Source: Brucepastera parasyntrophica (lineage in GTDB: Bacteria > Spirochaetota > Spirochaetia > Treponematales > Treponemataceae). Taken from it: 64,000 nucleotides of DNA. The notes beneath the pieces were generated by a model. That model did no database searches. It saw nothing but the letters and a program-made list of their open reading frames with translations, and was not told the DNA's origin. The translations under genes were made by a program, and so were the position numbers. This document shows, piece by piece, positions 29,808-39,043 of the stretch (position 1 is its first letter; the number at the start of each line of letters is the position of its first letter). The stretch is taken from NCBI RefSeq assembly GCF_022376835.1, contig NZ_CP084606.1, forward strand, positions 1,420,501-1,484,500. Reading direction: 5' to 3'.

Positions 29808-29834
29808 GTTCCAATAATTTTTTTTCAAACAAAA

Positions 29835-29866
29835 AAGGCCTCTGCAGCAAAAGCTGCAGAGGCCTT
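29835..29866. terminator. Bidirectional terminator between rpiA and the giant amylase gene
   Basis: AAGGCCTCTGCAGC (29835-29848) pairs perfectly with GCTGCAGAGGCCTT (29853-29866) around an AAAA loop. It is flanked by A-rich sequence on the left and a T-run shortly after on the right. Confidence 0.85.
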
Positions 29867-29885
29867 AACATTTTTCAGAAGCTCC

Positions 29886-32800
29886 CTATTTCAGATAGGG
29901 ACTCGGCTGATCGATTTTTCCGGGGGCCGGTGTAGTGAGTCCTGTAAGAACATATACACCAAGTCCGGCATCGCCGCCGTTGGAAACGGTAAAGGATGTA
30001 TTACCATTAGTTACGGTAATGCTGTTTCCCGTAACACAGTCTATGTAAGTACCGTTCAGCACACCGGTCCAGGTATGGGTACCCTGCCCTACTCCGACCA
30101 GGACATAGGAATCGATCGCCGCGCCGGTTATTTTATTTGTTCCGGTGTAGCGCCGTTTGTATCCTGCCCAGCCGCCGCTGTGTCCGTCGGTTGAATACTG
30201 GCCCATCTGCAGAGCGGGAACCGCGTGGCGTATTTTATTCAGACCCTGCAAATGTTTTGCAAGTTCATGGGACAATGTGGTTGCCACCTGTCCGGAAGCG
30301 GAGTATTCGCCAAAGCCTGTCGCAGTTACGTTCCCCTCAAGATTAGGTCCATAATATGAACGGCCTGTCTTTTCAAGCGACATATCCGCTCCGGCGGAAC
30401 CGCCGCCCGGCCAGTCATTCGGCAGGCCTGCCGCGAATCTGATTTCCGAGCCGTAATAAACTACCGGGATGCCCCGGAAGGTAAACAGCATTGACCATGC
30501 GGCGGCAAAATCACCCTGCCATCTTGTCTCACCCTTGTTCGGTCCATAGTCATGGGAATCCGTATACCAGGTAAGATAGGTCGCGTCATTATACGCATAG
30601 CTGTTTCCGAGAGCGCGTCCGTACGCGCCGCCGACACCGTCACAGAAGCCGTTGTGGCTTATGATATCGATGACAGACACATGATAGGGGCTGCTCGGCA
30701 CTGTTTTGTGCGAATAATCTGGGGTCCGGTAATTGTTGCCGTTAAGCAGATGATTGGAACTGTTTCCCTTACCCTCTACAGTCATATCCCAGGTATAGTT
30801 GCTCTGCTGGAGCTGTGCCGGCCTGTCGTCCAGATTGTTTACGAAGTTCGCGACCTCACCGAAGATAAAGAAGTCTGCGCCGCCGCGCGCTGCGCTTGCG
30901 GATTCCGCGCGCGCCATCATCTGGGGCCAGTACATTTCGTTCAGAGTCTGTTTATGCATGTGCATGACCGTATCGACGCGGAACATGTCAACGCCCATGT
31001 CAATGTAGCGGAAATAGGCGTTAAGGATATACTGCTGGACCTCGGGGTTTTCAACGTTCAAGTCAGGGCAGTCCTCATGCAGCGAATCAAAGTGCGCGTC
31101 AGGGAAATTGTCAAAAGATCCTGACCCGGTCGGGAAACCGGTATTGTGTCCCCGGAGTCTTCTTGCGCTGTTTTTATAGCCGCTGTAATCCAGACTGTTC
31201 GGCTCGCTGTAGGGTTTTCCGTCTATTGTCTTGACATAGGATTCTGTTGACGGCCACTGATATTTCAGATATCCGTTGGCCTTGTCGGTCGCGAGCGCCG
31301 GATACTGCGCGATATCCGCAGCTGTAAACGGACGAGAATCCTGTGTAAATGTCGCATAGGCCGGAATTCGCTGGCCGGCTTTGGCGTGTCCCGCAGGATA
31401 GTTACCGGGTGAAGCCAGACCGTCATACTGCCATCCGTTGGGATAATTCTGGGAATTTCCGCTCTGGTATGCTGACTCATCGAAGGTAAAGCTTTCCCAG
31501 CCGGTAGGCACAGGATAGAGTCCTGCGTCCCGGTTGTATTTGACTTCGGCAAAATCTTTCAGACCGAACCGTCCGGAGTGGTTAATGACTATATCGAGAC
31601 ATATTTTCATGTCCCTGGCATGCGCTTCGTCTATTACCCGCTGGAAATCATATCCGGGGGACTCGAGCCGCGCGTCTTCCCGTGTCATATCCCAGGCGTG
31701 ATAGCCGTGGTACGCAAGCGGGCTCCGGTTCTGCACAATGGGAGTAATCCAGATTGTGGTAAATCCGAGGGCCTTAATATAATCCATTTTATCCACGAGG
31801 CCCTTAAAGTCTCCGCGCCAGGTAACATCTTCGGGGCCGGTAAATCCGTGATTCGCTATACTGCCGCTTACGCGTTCAGGAGTGTATGAACACCAATCAT
31901 CTCCGACGCTGTTCGATGTATCACCGTCAAACCAGCGTGTGGTCAGCAGGAAGTAAATTGTTTCCTGTCTGGGGTCAAAGCGCGAAGTGGTAACCTGACC
32001 GACACGATAATAGAAGGTTTCTGTAGTCCTGTTGCCGGCCGCGTCTATAACCAGGAAGCGGAAACGTTTTACCTCATCCTGTCCGATGGAAATACCTGTT
32101 CCCGATGTGTACGAAACAGAGCTTTCGGTCGGTTCCGTCCCGTCCGTTGTGTAATACGCCCGGAGACCGGTGGTCCCCTTGTTATCGGCCAGGGTAAAGA
32201 TGGCCGTGATTGGATTGTCATACATGCCCGGGGCCGGATTCGCCGTAATAGTCGGCGGCACAATGTCCGCGTCCGGATCTACGGTATAGGTAAAGGTCGC
32301 GACGCTTCCTGTTGTCGGTACGGCTTCCGGATTATATCCGATAGCCTTAATGGTGGTCGTGCCGACGCCTGCGGAAATGGCCGCGCTGTAAATCGGTGAA
32401 CTCAGCGTGGGTGTGGAACCGTCAGAGGTATAGTAGATAACATCACCGGAGGCGTTGCTTGAAGAAAGCGTAACGCTCTGGGCGCTCAGATACAGTCCGG
32501 CTGACGGAGATGCGGTTATAGCGGGGGTGGCCGGCCTTTCAGGATTATAGTCGGTCCAGGAACCGTTTTTATACCACCATTCGCCTGCCGTCCGCGTAAG
32601 GTCTGCTGACTGCCCGGACCAGCTGTCATTCGGTGTAAATATCAGGCTTGCGCTTGTTACGGTAAATGTATATCCGTACCATCCGTTGCCTTCGGCAGCC
32701 ATCTGGAAGCGCAGTTTATTGATCGAGGTATCTGTTGTTTCCCAGACATATACCCAGGCGTAATCCTTGACATGCAGAATTATTCTGTCCGTAACGGTCC

Positions 32801-35546
32801 CTGAGACAGTCACAGTCGTGCTGTATAACTCGCTGTTCGCCATGCCTGTTTTCACCGCGATGGCTTTAATGGTGTGACTGCCGGACGCAAGAGTGAAAGC
32901 TGCCGTATATTTTGTACTGGCGGTTGTCGGGGTAGTTCCGTTGGTCGTGTAATATATATCGGCGCCCACAGTCGCGGTGGTCAGAGTAAACTGAGTAGTC
33001 GCGGTTCCGGTATTTGTATTGATAACCGGCGTCGCGCACTGGGTCAGGACTGCTGTAACAGTGACCGTACAGTTTGCCTCGAAGTTTCCGTCAACTGTTC
33101 TTACCGTTATAACCGCGGTCCCCGCGGCCTTCCCGAGAACTGTACCGTTAATGACTGTGGCGACTGACGTATTTCCCGAAGTCCAGACAACACTTGTATC
33201 ATCCGCATTAGAGGGAATAACTGTTGCGGTCAGGATTTCAGTCTCTCCGGCTCCGATTCCGAGCGTTGCCCTGTCAAGGCTTACGCCGCTGACTTTGAGG
33301 ATCCATTTCGCATACAGTGTGGTATTTGCGGACACCGTATACGGGAAACTGACTGCACTGCCTGTATAAGCCTCAGTTGTATACCAGCCGCTGAAAGCAT
33401 AGCCGGACCTGGCCGGATCGGAAGGCCTGTTCACGGATTCGCCGGTGAAGACTGTCTGCGAAGCAACACTGGACCCGCCTTTTGAATTAAATGTAAGGGT
33501 CGACTTGGTTTTTACCGTTATTGTACAGCTTGCGGTAAAACTGCCGTCGGCTGTTGTAACTGTTATCGTTGAAGCGCCCGAACCCATTCCCGTTACAAGC
33601 CCGTCCGCGACCGTGGCGGCGGAAGTATTGGAACTGGTCCAGCTTATCTGCTTGTTCGTGGCATCGGCCGGGGCGACCGTCGCTGTCAGGGTGAGCGTCT
33701 CGCCGACTGCCATTGTATGTGTTTCAATATCGAGAACAACGCCTGTTACTGATATTACGGAGATGGTTTCCGTCCATTTTGCGTACAGTGTCGCACTGGC
33801 TGTTACTACATAGGGGAAGGATACCGGATTGCCGCTGTAATCTTCAGCAATATACCATCCGTCAAATGTATATCCGCTTCTTGTGGGATCGGCAGGTTTT
33901 GCCATTTCATCCCCCGCGTTTCCATTCCATGCGGTAACTGCGCTGCCTTCTTTTGAATTGAAAGTAATAGTCACAGGCACAGACGCCGCGCTTACCGTCA
34001 CCGTGCAGGAAGCTTCGTAGCTTCCGTCCGCGGTTTGTACGGTAATAACGGCAGAACCGGCTGTTTTACCGGTCACTTCGCCGTTTGAAACACTGGCAAC
34101 TGCCGGCGCCGATGAAGTCCATTGCAGAGTCTTGTTTGTCGCGTCCGCCGGCGCGATGGTAGCGGCAAGGGTTTCCTTCTCCCCGACTGCTATGGCGGCG
34201 GTTGCTTTATTCAGGGTCACACCTGTAACCGGGATTTCCCATTTTGCATATAGCGTTATGTCTGCGTTAACAATATAGGGGAACGTTACCGCGGCTCCGC
34301 TGTAGGTATCGGTTGTATACCATCCGGCAAAACGGTAGTCGGATTTAGCAGGATCCGACGGCTTTGTCACGGACGAACCCGGGGAGACAGTCTGGGGCTG
34401 AACAGCCGATCCTCCCTTGCTGTTGAAGGTTACCGTTATCAGAGCGGTTACTGTTACAGTGCAGGAGGCGGTAAAGCCGCCGTCGGCCGTCGTTACGGTA
34501 ATAACCGCCGAACCTCCGGACAGACCGGTCACCAGAGCCTTGCCGCTGCCGCTTGACGCTACAGTTGCGACGCCGGTATTGCTGCTGCTCCATGTTATCT
34601 GTTTATTGGTAGCCGTATCGGGAACAATAGATGCCGTCAGAGTCAGGGTTTCCCCCGTTCCCATCGCATGGCTGTTTTTGTTCAGGGTAACGCCGGTAAC
34701 GCTTATGGTGGAAGCTGTCTCAGTCCATTTCGCATACAGGGTCCTGCTGACAGTTAATGTATAGGGGAAGGATACAGGGCTGCCGCTGTAATCATTGTTT
34801 TCAAACCAACCGTCGAATGTATATCCGCTTCTTGTGGGATCGGCGGGTTTTGCTATCTGGGTACCTTTTATTCCGCTCTGGGAACTGACCGAACTGCCGC
34901 TCGCGGAATCAAAGGTAATAGTGATTGTTTCAAGCGAAGCGGCGGTAACCGTAATAGTACAGGTTGCCGTATGTCCGCCGTCGGAAGTTTTCACATGGAT
35001 TGTTACTGTTCCGGGAGTCATTCCCCGGATATTTCCTTCTTCATCGATTATGGCAACGTTCGGATTCAGGGAAAGCCATTCAACCGATTTATTCGTCGCG
35101 CTTGACGGAACTATGCTTGGAGTTATTTTTAATTCATCGCTGACGCCGAGCGTAACCGGACTCAGACTTACGCCGGAAACCGGTATATGGGCCGCGTTAA
35201 CCTGGATCTGGCATTCGGCTGTTTTTCCGCCGCTGGCCGTGGTTACCGTAATTATGGCAGGCCCCTCGCTTATACCGCTGATAACGCCGTTTTCATCTAC
35301 CGTTGCGATGGTTTCATCGCTTGACTCCCATAACAGTTTCTTATTTGAAGCGTTACCGGGTGTAATAGTCGCAGTTAACTGGTCGCTTCCGCCTACGGTA
35401 AGCGTAGTTTCTGTCTTATTTAATTCGACTTTTTTTACCGCAACTGATGATTTTCCTGATGAATCATCCAAGGGACTCTTGCAGGACACAGCTATTATCA
35501 GCAGGAACAAACCGCCGATAAATACATTTTTTCGCAAACTCTTCAC
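29886..35546 (-). CDS. Very large Ig-repeat alpha-amylase lipoprotein (GH13)
   Basis: 1886 residues. Signal peptide ends in IIAVSC, so C22 is probably lipidated. Residues about 38-198 hold two Big_2 Ig-like domains. Then (204-832) four Listeria-Bacteroides (Flg_new) repeats alternate with four more Big_2 domains. Next come a chitobiase-type HEX domain (837-912), a CBM26-like starch-binding module (about 915-997; YVWETTDTSINKLRFQM), two more HEX-type domains (1002-1178) and the GH13 barrel (about 1185-1805). Catalytic regions are LDIVINHSG, MGVDMFRVDTV (Asp), FIFGEVANF (Glu) and YTDSHDYG (Asp). A short beta domain ends it. It probably projects from the cell and attacks starch. Module limits are approximate. 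Confidence 0.92.
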   Translation of the reverse strand: MKSLRKNVFIGGLFLLIIAVSCKSPLDDSSGKSSVAVKKVELNKTETTLTVGGSDQLTATITPGNASNKKLLWESSDETIATVDENGVISGISEGPAIITVTTASGGKTAECQIQVNAAHIPVSGVSLSPVTLGVSDELKITPSIVPSSATNKSVEWLSLNPNVAIIDEEGNIRGMTPGTVTIHVKTSDGGHTATCTITVTAASLETITITFDSASGSSVSSQSGIKGTQIAKPADPTRSGYTFDGWFENNDYSGSPVSFPYTLTVSRTLYAKWTETASTISVTGVTLNKNSHAMGTGETLTLTASIVPDTATNKQITWSSSNTGVATVASSGSGKALVTGLSGGSAVITVTTADGGFTASCTVTVTALITVTFNSKGGSAVQPQTVSPGSSVTKPSDPAKSDYRFAGWYTTDTYSGAAVTFPYIVNADITLYAKWEIPVTGVTLNKATAAIAVGEKETLAATIAPADATNKTLQWTSSAPAVASVSNGEVTGKTAGSAVITVQTADGSYEASCTVTVSAASVPVTITFNSKEGSAVTAWNGNAGDEMAKPADPTRSGYTFDGWYIAEDYSGNPVSFPYVVTASATLYAKWTETISVISVTGVVLDIETHTMAVGETLTLTATVAPADATNKQISWTSSNTSAATVADGLVTGMGSGASTITVTTADGSFTASCTITVKTKSTLTFNSKGGSSVASQTVFTGESVNRPSDPARSGYAFSGWYTTEAYTGSAVSFPYTVSANTTLYAKWILKVSGVSLDRATLGIGAGETEILTATVIPSNADDTSVVWTSGNTSVATVINGTVLGKAAGTAVITVRTVDGNFEANCTVTVTAVLTQCATPVINTNTGTATTQFTLTTATVGADIYYTTNGTTPTTASTKYTAAFTLASGSHTIKAIAVKTGMANSELYSTTVTVSGTVTDRIILHVKDYAWVYVWETTDTSINKLRFQMAAEGNGWYGYTFTVTSASLIFTPNDSWSGQSADLTRTAGEWWYKNGSWTDYNPERPATPAITASPSAGLYLSAQSVTLSSSNASGDVIYYTSDGSTPTLSSPIYSAAISAGVGTTTIKAIGYNPEAVPTTGSVATFTYTVDPDADIVPPTITANPAPGMYDNPITAIFTLADNKGTTGLRAYYTTDGTEPTESSVSYTSGTGISIGQDEVKRFRFLVIDAAGNRTTETFYYRVGQVTTSRFDPRQETIYFLLTTRWFDGDTSNSVGDDWCSYTPERVSGSIANHGFTGPEDVTWRGDFKGLVDKMDYIKALGFTTIWITPIVQNRSPLAYHGYHAWDMTREDARLESPGYDFQRVIDEAHARDMKICLDIVINHSGRFGLKDFAEVKYNRDAGLYPVPTGWESFTFDESAYQSGNSQNYPNGWQYDGLASPGNYPAGHAKAGQRIPAYATFTQDSRPFTAADIAQYPALATDKANGYLKYQWPSTESYVKTIDGKPYSEPNSLDYSGYKNSARRLRGHNTGFPTGSGSFDNFPDAHFDSLHEDCPDLNVENPEVQQYILNAYFRYIDMGVDMFRVDTVMHMHKQTLNEMYWPQMMARAESASAARGGADFFIFGEVANFVNNLDDRPAQLQQSNYTWDMTVEGKGNSSNHLLNGNNYRTPDYSHKTVPSSPYHVSVIDIISHNGFCDGVGGAYGRALGNSYAYNDATYLTWYTDSHDYGPNKGETRWQGDFAAAWSMLFTFRGIPVVYYGSEIRFAAGLPNDWPGGGSAGADMSLEKTGRSYYGPNLEGNVTATGFGEYSASGQVATTLSHELAKHLQGLNKIRHAVPALQMGQYSTDGHSGGWAGYKRRYTGTNKITGAAIDSYVLVGVGQGTHTWTGVLNGTYIDCVTGNSITVTNGNTSFTVSNGGDAGLGVYVLTGLTTPAPGKIDQPSPYLK

Positions 35547-35675
35547 TTTGCTTCTCCTTTTTGTTCATCCGCCATACTAGCGCCATTCAATTTTTATGCT
35601 TTTACATGATCCCGCCGGACCGAAAAGGTCCTTTGGAGGTTTTCGTTTCTTTGAGAAACTGAAAAAACCCATTCT

Positions 35676-35704
35676 AGTATAGGGGCGTTTTTTAAAAGCG
35701 GCAA
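35676..35704 (-). promoter_or_regulatory. Promoter of the giant amylase gene
   Basis: Minus strand: TTGCCG (35704-35699), 17 bases, TATACT (35681-35676). The predicted leader is about 120 bases. Confidence 0.6.
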
Positions 35705-35714
35705 ATAAAAAAAA

Positions 35715-35738
35715 AATTGTTACAATCTTGTAACAATT
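35715..35738. promoter_or_regulatory. Perfect 11-bp palindrome upstream of the amylase promoter
   Basis: AATTGTTACAA, two bases, TTGTAACAATT. It ends 11 bp upstream of the -35 box, an activator or operator position. Read on the minus strand a T-run follows, so a weak terminator is the alternative. Confidence 0.5.
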
Positions 35739-35857
35739 CAGAAGGAAAAACACTCTTTTTCCGCAAATACCGCCTGTCTAAATCGGCCCGCACGGGACAG
35801 AAGGACCCTGTTTTTCTTAAAAAGCTGAAATATTGAAAAAATGGCTCATTATTTTTA

Positions 35858-35885
35858 TTGCATTAGCGCGTTTATTCCGTATAAT
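35858..35885 (+). promoter_or_regulatory. Promoter of the amino-acid binding protein gene
   Basis: TTGCAT (35858-35863), 16 bases, TATAAT (35880-35885). A second TATAAT lies at 35905-35910. GGAGG at 35916-35920 is the ribosome site. Confidence 0.6.
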
Positions 35886-35926
35886 TAAGGCATACATTTT
35901 TTTGTATAATTCTATGGAGGTACCAG

Positions 35927-36769
35927 ATGAAAAAACTCGTAAAACTGTTATGTGCCGGTATGTTTCTGGCCATTGCAGCTCCCGCCCTTATCTTTGCCGG
36001 CGGTTCAAAGGAAAAGGAGTCGCGTCTCGATACAATAAAAAAATCCGGAAAAGTTATTCTGGGAACATCGGCAGACTATCCGCCCTATGAATTTCATGCC
36101 CAAATTAATGGCAAAGACACTATTGTCGGGTTTGATGTCGCAATTGCCGAAGAAATCGCAAAAGATTTAGGCGTAAAACTTGAAATCAAGGATATGGACT
36201 TTGACGGTCTGCTTGCGGCCCTTGTTTCAGGCAATGTCGATTTCGTCATTTCCGGAATGACCCCGACGGACGAACGCAGAAAGAATGTTGATTTTTCCGA
36301 TATTTACTATCTCGCGGAGCACGGAGTTATTATAAGGAAGGTTGATGAAGCTAAATACGCGGCGTCTGCCGATAGTCTGAAAGACAGAATGGTCGGAGCC
36401 CAGCGGGGCGCAATCCAGGTCGGGCTCGCAAAGGTTAATATAAAAGGCATGAGCGAAGAAGAAGCGGAAAACCCGCATTCCCAGGTTAAAGAGCTCGGGA
36501 AACTCCCTGATCTTATTATGGAAGTAAAAAACTCGAAGATTGACGCCGTAGTGGCGGAACTTCCTGTTGCGAAAGCCTATGTGGGTGCGAACTCCGATTT
36601 AATGCTCGCGGCCTATACCTTCAAGGATGATGACGGCGGTTCAGCCATTGCCGTAAAAAAAGGTGAAACAGCCTTCCTTGAACAGATTAACAAAACGATA
36701 GCCCGTCTCACCGCTGAAGGCAAAATCGATCAGTTTGTCAGCGAAGCAAACGAGCTTGTGGAATACTGA
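35927..36769 (+). CDS. Polar amino acid ABC transporter substrate-binding protein, orphan
   Basis: 280 residues. Signal peptide LLCAGMFLAIAAPALIFA, then a family 3 solute-binding fold: KVILGTSADYPPYEFHA, GFDVAIAEEIAKDLGVKLE, FDGLLAALVSGNVDFVISGMTPTDERRKNVDFSDIYY and AVVAELPVAKAYV. The motif TPTDERRKNVDFSDIY is diagnostic. The ligand is probably a polar or basic amino acid such as glutamine or histidine. No permease or ATPase genes adjoin; it has its own promoter and terminator and must work with a transporter encoded elsewhere. Confidence 0.92.
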   Translation: MKKLVKLLCAGMFLAIAAPALIFAGGSKEKESRLDTIKKSGKVILGTSADYPPYEFHAQINGKDTIVGFDVAIAEEIAKDLGVKLEIKDMDFDGLLAALVSGNVDFVISGMTPTDERRKNVDFSDIYYLAEHGVIIRKVDEAKYAASADSLKDRMVGAQRGAIQVGLAKVNIKGMSEEEAENPHSQVKELGKLPDLIMEVKNSKIDAVVAELPVAKAYVGANSDLMLAAYTFKDDDGGSAIAVKKGETAFLEQINKTIARLTAEGKIDQFVSEANELVEY

Positions 36770-36793
36770 TACAAACCGTTTTTCTGAAACAGA

Positions 36794-36819
36794 AAACACC
36801 GGAAAAGTTTCCGGTGTTT
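36794..36819 (+). terminator. Rho-independent terminator after the binding protein gene
   Basis: AAACACCGGAAA (36794-36805) pairs with TTTCCGGTGTTT (36808-36819), followed by a run of T. Confidence 0.85.
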
Positions 36820-36837
36820 TTTTTGTCTTTTATTCGC

Positions 36838-36967
36838 GGCGAGGGTTAATACTCCAGACCGAAGGTCTGCCCTGCTCTGCGGCGTTTTTTATGAAAAACC
36901 TATAAAAACCTTGGTTTTTATAGGTTCCATGGGAGAATAAAATCCCCCTCTACGGCGGGGATTTTAT
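36838..36967 (+). repeat. GCGAGGGTTAA hairpin element, long copy
   Basis: It begins GGCGAGGGTTAA and ends with a 12-bp stem AATAAAATCCCC / GGGGATTTTATT (36936-36947, 36957-36968) around a 9-base loop, preceded by TTCCATGGGAGA. Relative to 39324-39397 it has an insert containing a perfect 14-bp inverted pair AACCTATAAAAACC / GGTTTTTATAGGTT (36897-36926). Confidence 0.6.
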
Positions 36968-37013
36968 TTGGATAATCCGCCGAAAAGAAATATATTTGAT
37001 TATAATGGGAAGC

Positions 37014-37040
37014 GATTTCAAAATGTCAGATTTTGAAATC
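37014..37040. repeat. TTTCAAAAT hairpin upstream of the hemerythrin-like gene
   Basis: GATTTCAAAAT, 5-base loop, ATTTTGAAATC; 11-bp perfect stem. Core shared with 16795-16817 and 45788-45824. Confidence 0.6.
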
Positions 37041-37110
37041 AGCTCACGAATCTGTTGAAAAACGTTCGGAGCAGGACGGATCTTAAAAACAGCCTGAAGG
37101 AGTTATTTGT

Positions 37111-37575
37111 ATGGATGAAATTTTTCAGGACGAAGAACTTGATAATCCGGAAACCGATGCGAAGGTGGTGGAGTGGAGGGACGAATACGTCACCGGAATA
37201 AAGCTGATCGATAAAGAAAATATGGAATTGGTAGACACCGCAAACAGGCTATGGGAAAAATGCATAAACGGCGGCGCGGACGACCCTGCTTTCTTTAAAG
37301 ATATAGTTGAACAGGTTGTCGGATATATAAAAGATCATTTTGCCGCTGAAGAAAAAATTCTCACCGCAACAAATTATCCGGAGCAGAAAGAACTCAAAAA
37401 GGAATATGACGATTTTACGGCGGATATTCTAACGCTGGTAAAAGAATTTGAAAATGGTGAAAAGCTTGCCCCAAACCGGTTCGCTCGGAGAATCCGGGAC
37501 TGGGTCCTGAGCCATGTGGCCCTGACCGATGCCAAATACAAATCTTATATAGAACGCTACCTGAACCGGAAATGA
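37111..37575 (+). CDS. Hemerythrin-like protein with incomplete metal ligands
   Basis: 154 residues, four-helix bundle. The family pattern is clear: EWRDEYVTGIKLIDKEN, DHFAAEEKIL, NYPEQKELKKEY and WVLSHVALTDAKY. In iron-binding bacteriohemerythrins these hold five His plus Glu and Asp. Here position 37 is Asn in place of the first His, and 95 and 99 are Leu and Tyr in place of the HxxxH pair. H76, E80, H135 and D140 remain. It is unlikely to form the usual di-iron oxygen site and may be a relic or a structural or sensory variant. GGAG precedes the ATG. It is convergent with the MATE gene. Confidence 0.88.
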   Translation: MDEIFQDEELDNPETDAKVVEWRDEYVTGIKLIDKENMELVDTANRLWEKCINGGADDPAFFKDIVEQVVGYIKDHFAAEEKILTATNYPEQKELKKEYDDFTADILTLVKEFENGEKLAPNRFARRIRDWVLSHVALTDAKYKSYIERYLNRK

Positions 37576-37615
37576 ATTACCCGCGATAAACCGGGAACAA
37601 TCAGCAGCCCGGACT

Positions 37616-38974
37616 TCATGTCCCGGCGTTTCTTTCCGCACGGATCCTGAAAAGCCGGGTCCCCCGCCTTTCCTTATTTGTAAGCAGAAAAATAACACCC
37701 ATCAGCATGGTAAGAAATTCCGCGGCAGGAACAGTCAGCCAGACGCCGGTTATTCCGAAAAGCTGCGAGAACAGCAGCAATACGGGTACGGTTATAATTA
37801 TACCCTTGGAGATGGACATAATAAATGAAGGCGCGGGCTGTGAAATGGAAGAAAAGAAAGAAATTGTCACGTTATTGAAACCCATAACAAAAAAGGCGAG
37901 AAAATATAGCCTGATGCCGGTAGCTGCCATACGGCCGAGCTGTTCGTCATGCCGGGTATTGAAAATAGAACTGATCGGCCCCGGAAAGAAAAATCCTATC
38001 AGGTAAAAAACCGTCCCAAGGATAAAAGCAAGGCCGACCGCTGCGCCGTATAATCTGTATACATTGCGCATGTTGTTTATCCCGAAATTTCTGCTGATAA
38101 GGGGCTGGACTCCCTGCCCTATTCCAGTAAAAATCGCTACCACAATTATGGCAAGATTTGCGACAATACCGTAAGCGGCGACAGCGCTGTTTCCGCTGAT
38201 CCGTAATAATACCTGATTGAAAGAAAAGAGAATAATGCCGGAAGAAAATTCCAGGACAAAAGAAGGTACCCCAAGCGAACAGATGGAAGCGAACCGCTGT
38301 ATTATGACCGGAGTTCTGGCAATTCTGAAGCTGTTGTTTTTTCTGATAAAATGGACAGACAGAATCAGCATGCTGATCAGGGGAGCGAAGCCGGTCGCGA
38401 GGGCAGCGCCGAACATCCCCATATCAAGCGGAAACATGAATACATAATCCAATATAATATTACCAAGGCTCCCCGCCAGCATTGCGGTCATAGCAAGCCG
38501 GGGCCCGTGGTCATTTCTCACGAAAGCCACCAGAATGTTATTCAGAATAAAAGGCAGGGTAAATGCAAATATGACCCGGGCATATTCTTCGGAAAGAGGA
38601 GCAGTCGCACCGCTCGCGCCGAGAAATTTCGCAATGGGTCCGATAAAATAAAATCCGCAGCAGGTGATCACCAGGCCCAGAACAGCGGCTATCATCAGGG
38701 CGTGCGAAAAAACCGAATCAGCTTCCCCGGGACGGCCCCTGCCCTGAAGGATTGTAAAGAGAGTTGCCGCGCCTATCCCGAGCATCAAACCAAGTCCGTT
38801 TATAATTCCGTAAACCGGCAAAACAATGTTCAGCGCGGCAAGTCCGTCGCTTCCCATTTTAAAGGAAATAAAAAAAGTATCAACAAAAATGTAACATGAC
38901 AGACCAATCATGCTGAGAATATTGAGTGAAACATATTTCGCAAACTGTTTGTAAAGACTACCGGTATCGTTCAT
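37616..38974 (-). CDS. MATE family efflux transporter
   Basis: 452 residues from the ATG at 38974, which has GGAGA seven bases upstream; an upstream in-frame start at 39016 lies in the terminator hairpin and is rejected. Twelve membrane helices in two halves. LGIGAATLFTILQGRGR and GIGQGVQPLISRNFGINN are the paired MATE motifs of the two bundles; NDHGPRLAMTAMLAGSLGNIILDYVF follows the family. MATE proteins expel drugs or metabolites with sodium or proton gradients. The gene is preceded by a terminator overlapping a leader ORF, which points to attenuation control. Confidence 0.92.
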   Translation of the reverse strand: MNDTGSLYKQFAKYVSLNILSMIGLSCYIFVDTFFISFKMGSDGLAALNIVLPVYGIINGLGLMLGIGAATLFTILQGRGRPGEADSVFSHALMIAAVLGLVITCCGFYFIGPIAKFLGASGATAPLSEEYARVIFAFTLPFILNNILVAFVRNDHGPRLAMTAMLAGSLGNIILDYVFMFPLDMGMFGAALATGFAPLISMLILSVHFIRKNNSFRIARTPVIIQRFASICSLGVPSFVLEFSSGIILFSFNQVLLRISGNSAVAAYGIVANLAIIVVAIFTGIGQGVQPLISRNFGINNMRNVYRLYGAAVGLAFILGTVFYLIGFFFPGPISSIFNTRHDEQLGRMAATGIRLYFLAFFVMGFNNVTISFFSSISQPAPSFIMSISKGIIITVPVLLLFSQLFGITGVWLTVPAAEFLTMLMGVIFLLTNKERRGTRLFRIRAERNAGT

Positions 38975-38986
38975 GGTTATTTCTCC

Positions 38987-39043
38987 AAAAAAAAAGCCGT
39001 GCGAACTTATCTCCAAAGGCCTAACGAGATAAGCTTACACGGC
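38987..39043 (-). terminator. Attenuator-type terminator in the MATE leader
   Basis: On the minus strand, an 18-position stem (39043-39026 with 39013-38996) has 17 pairs including two G-U, a 12-base loop, then nine T (38995-38987). The MATE ribosome site GGAGA begins at the next base, 38986. A full terminator between promoter and start codon implies conditional read-through. Confidence 0.8.

Larger units (their letters stand above)
35547..35926. other. 380-bp divergent intergenic region
   Basis: It holds the giant amylase promoter, an 11-bp palindrome, a small hairpin GGACC-GAAAA-GGTCC near 35617 in the amylase leader, and the promoter of the amino-acid binding protein gene. No gene is seen. 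Confidence 0.6.
36770..37110. other. 341-bp intergenic region with several hairpins, no gene
   Basis: In order it carries a terminator, a long GCGAGGGTTAA repeat element, a TATAAT at 37001 and a TTTCAAAAT-type hairpin before the hemerythrin-like gene. Confidence 0.6.

Noticed and set aside
30552-31124. 190-codon plus-strand frame opposite the giant amylase
   Set aside because: It lies antisense to the intact GH13 catalytic domain and has no family signature.
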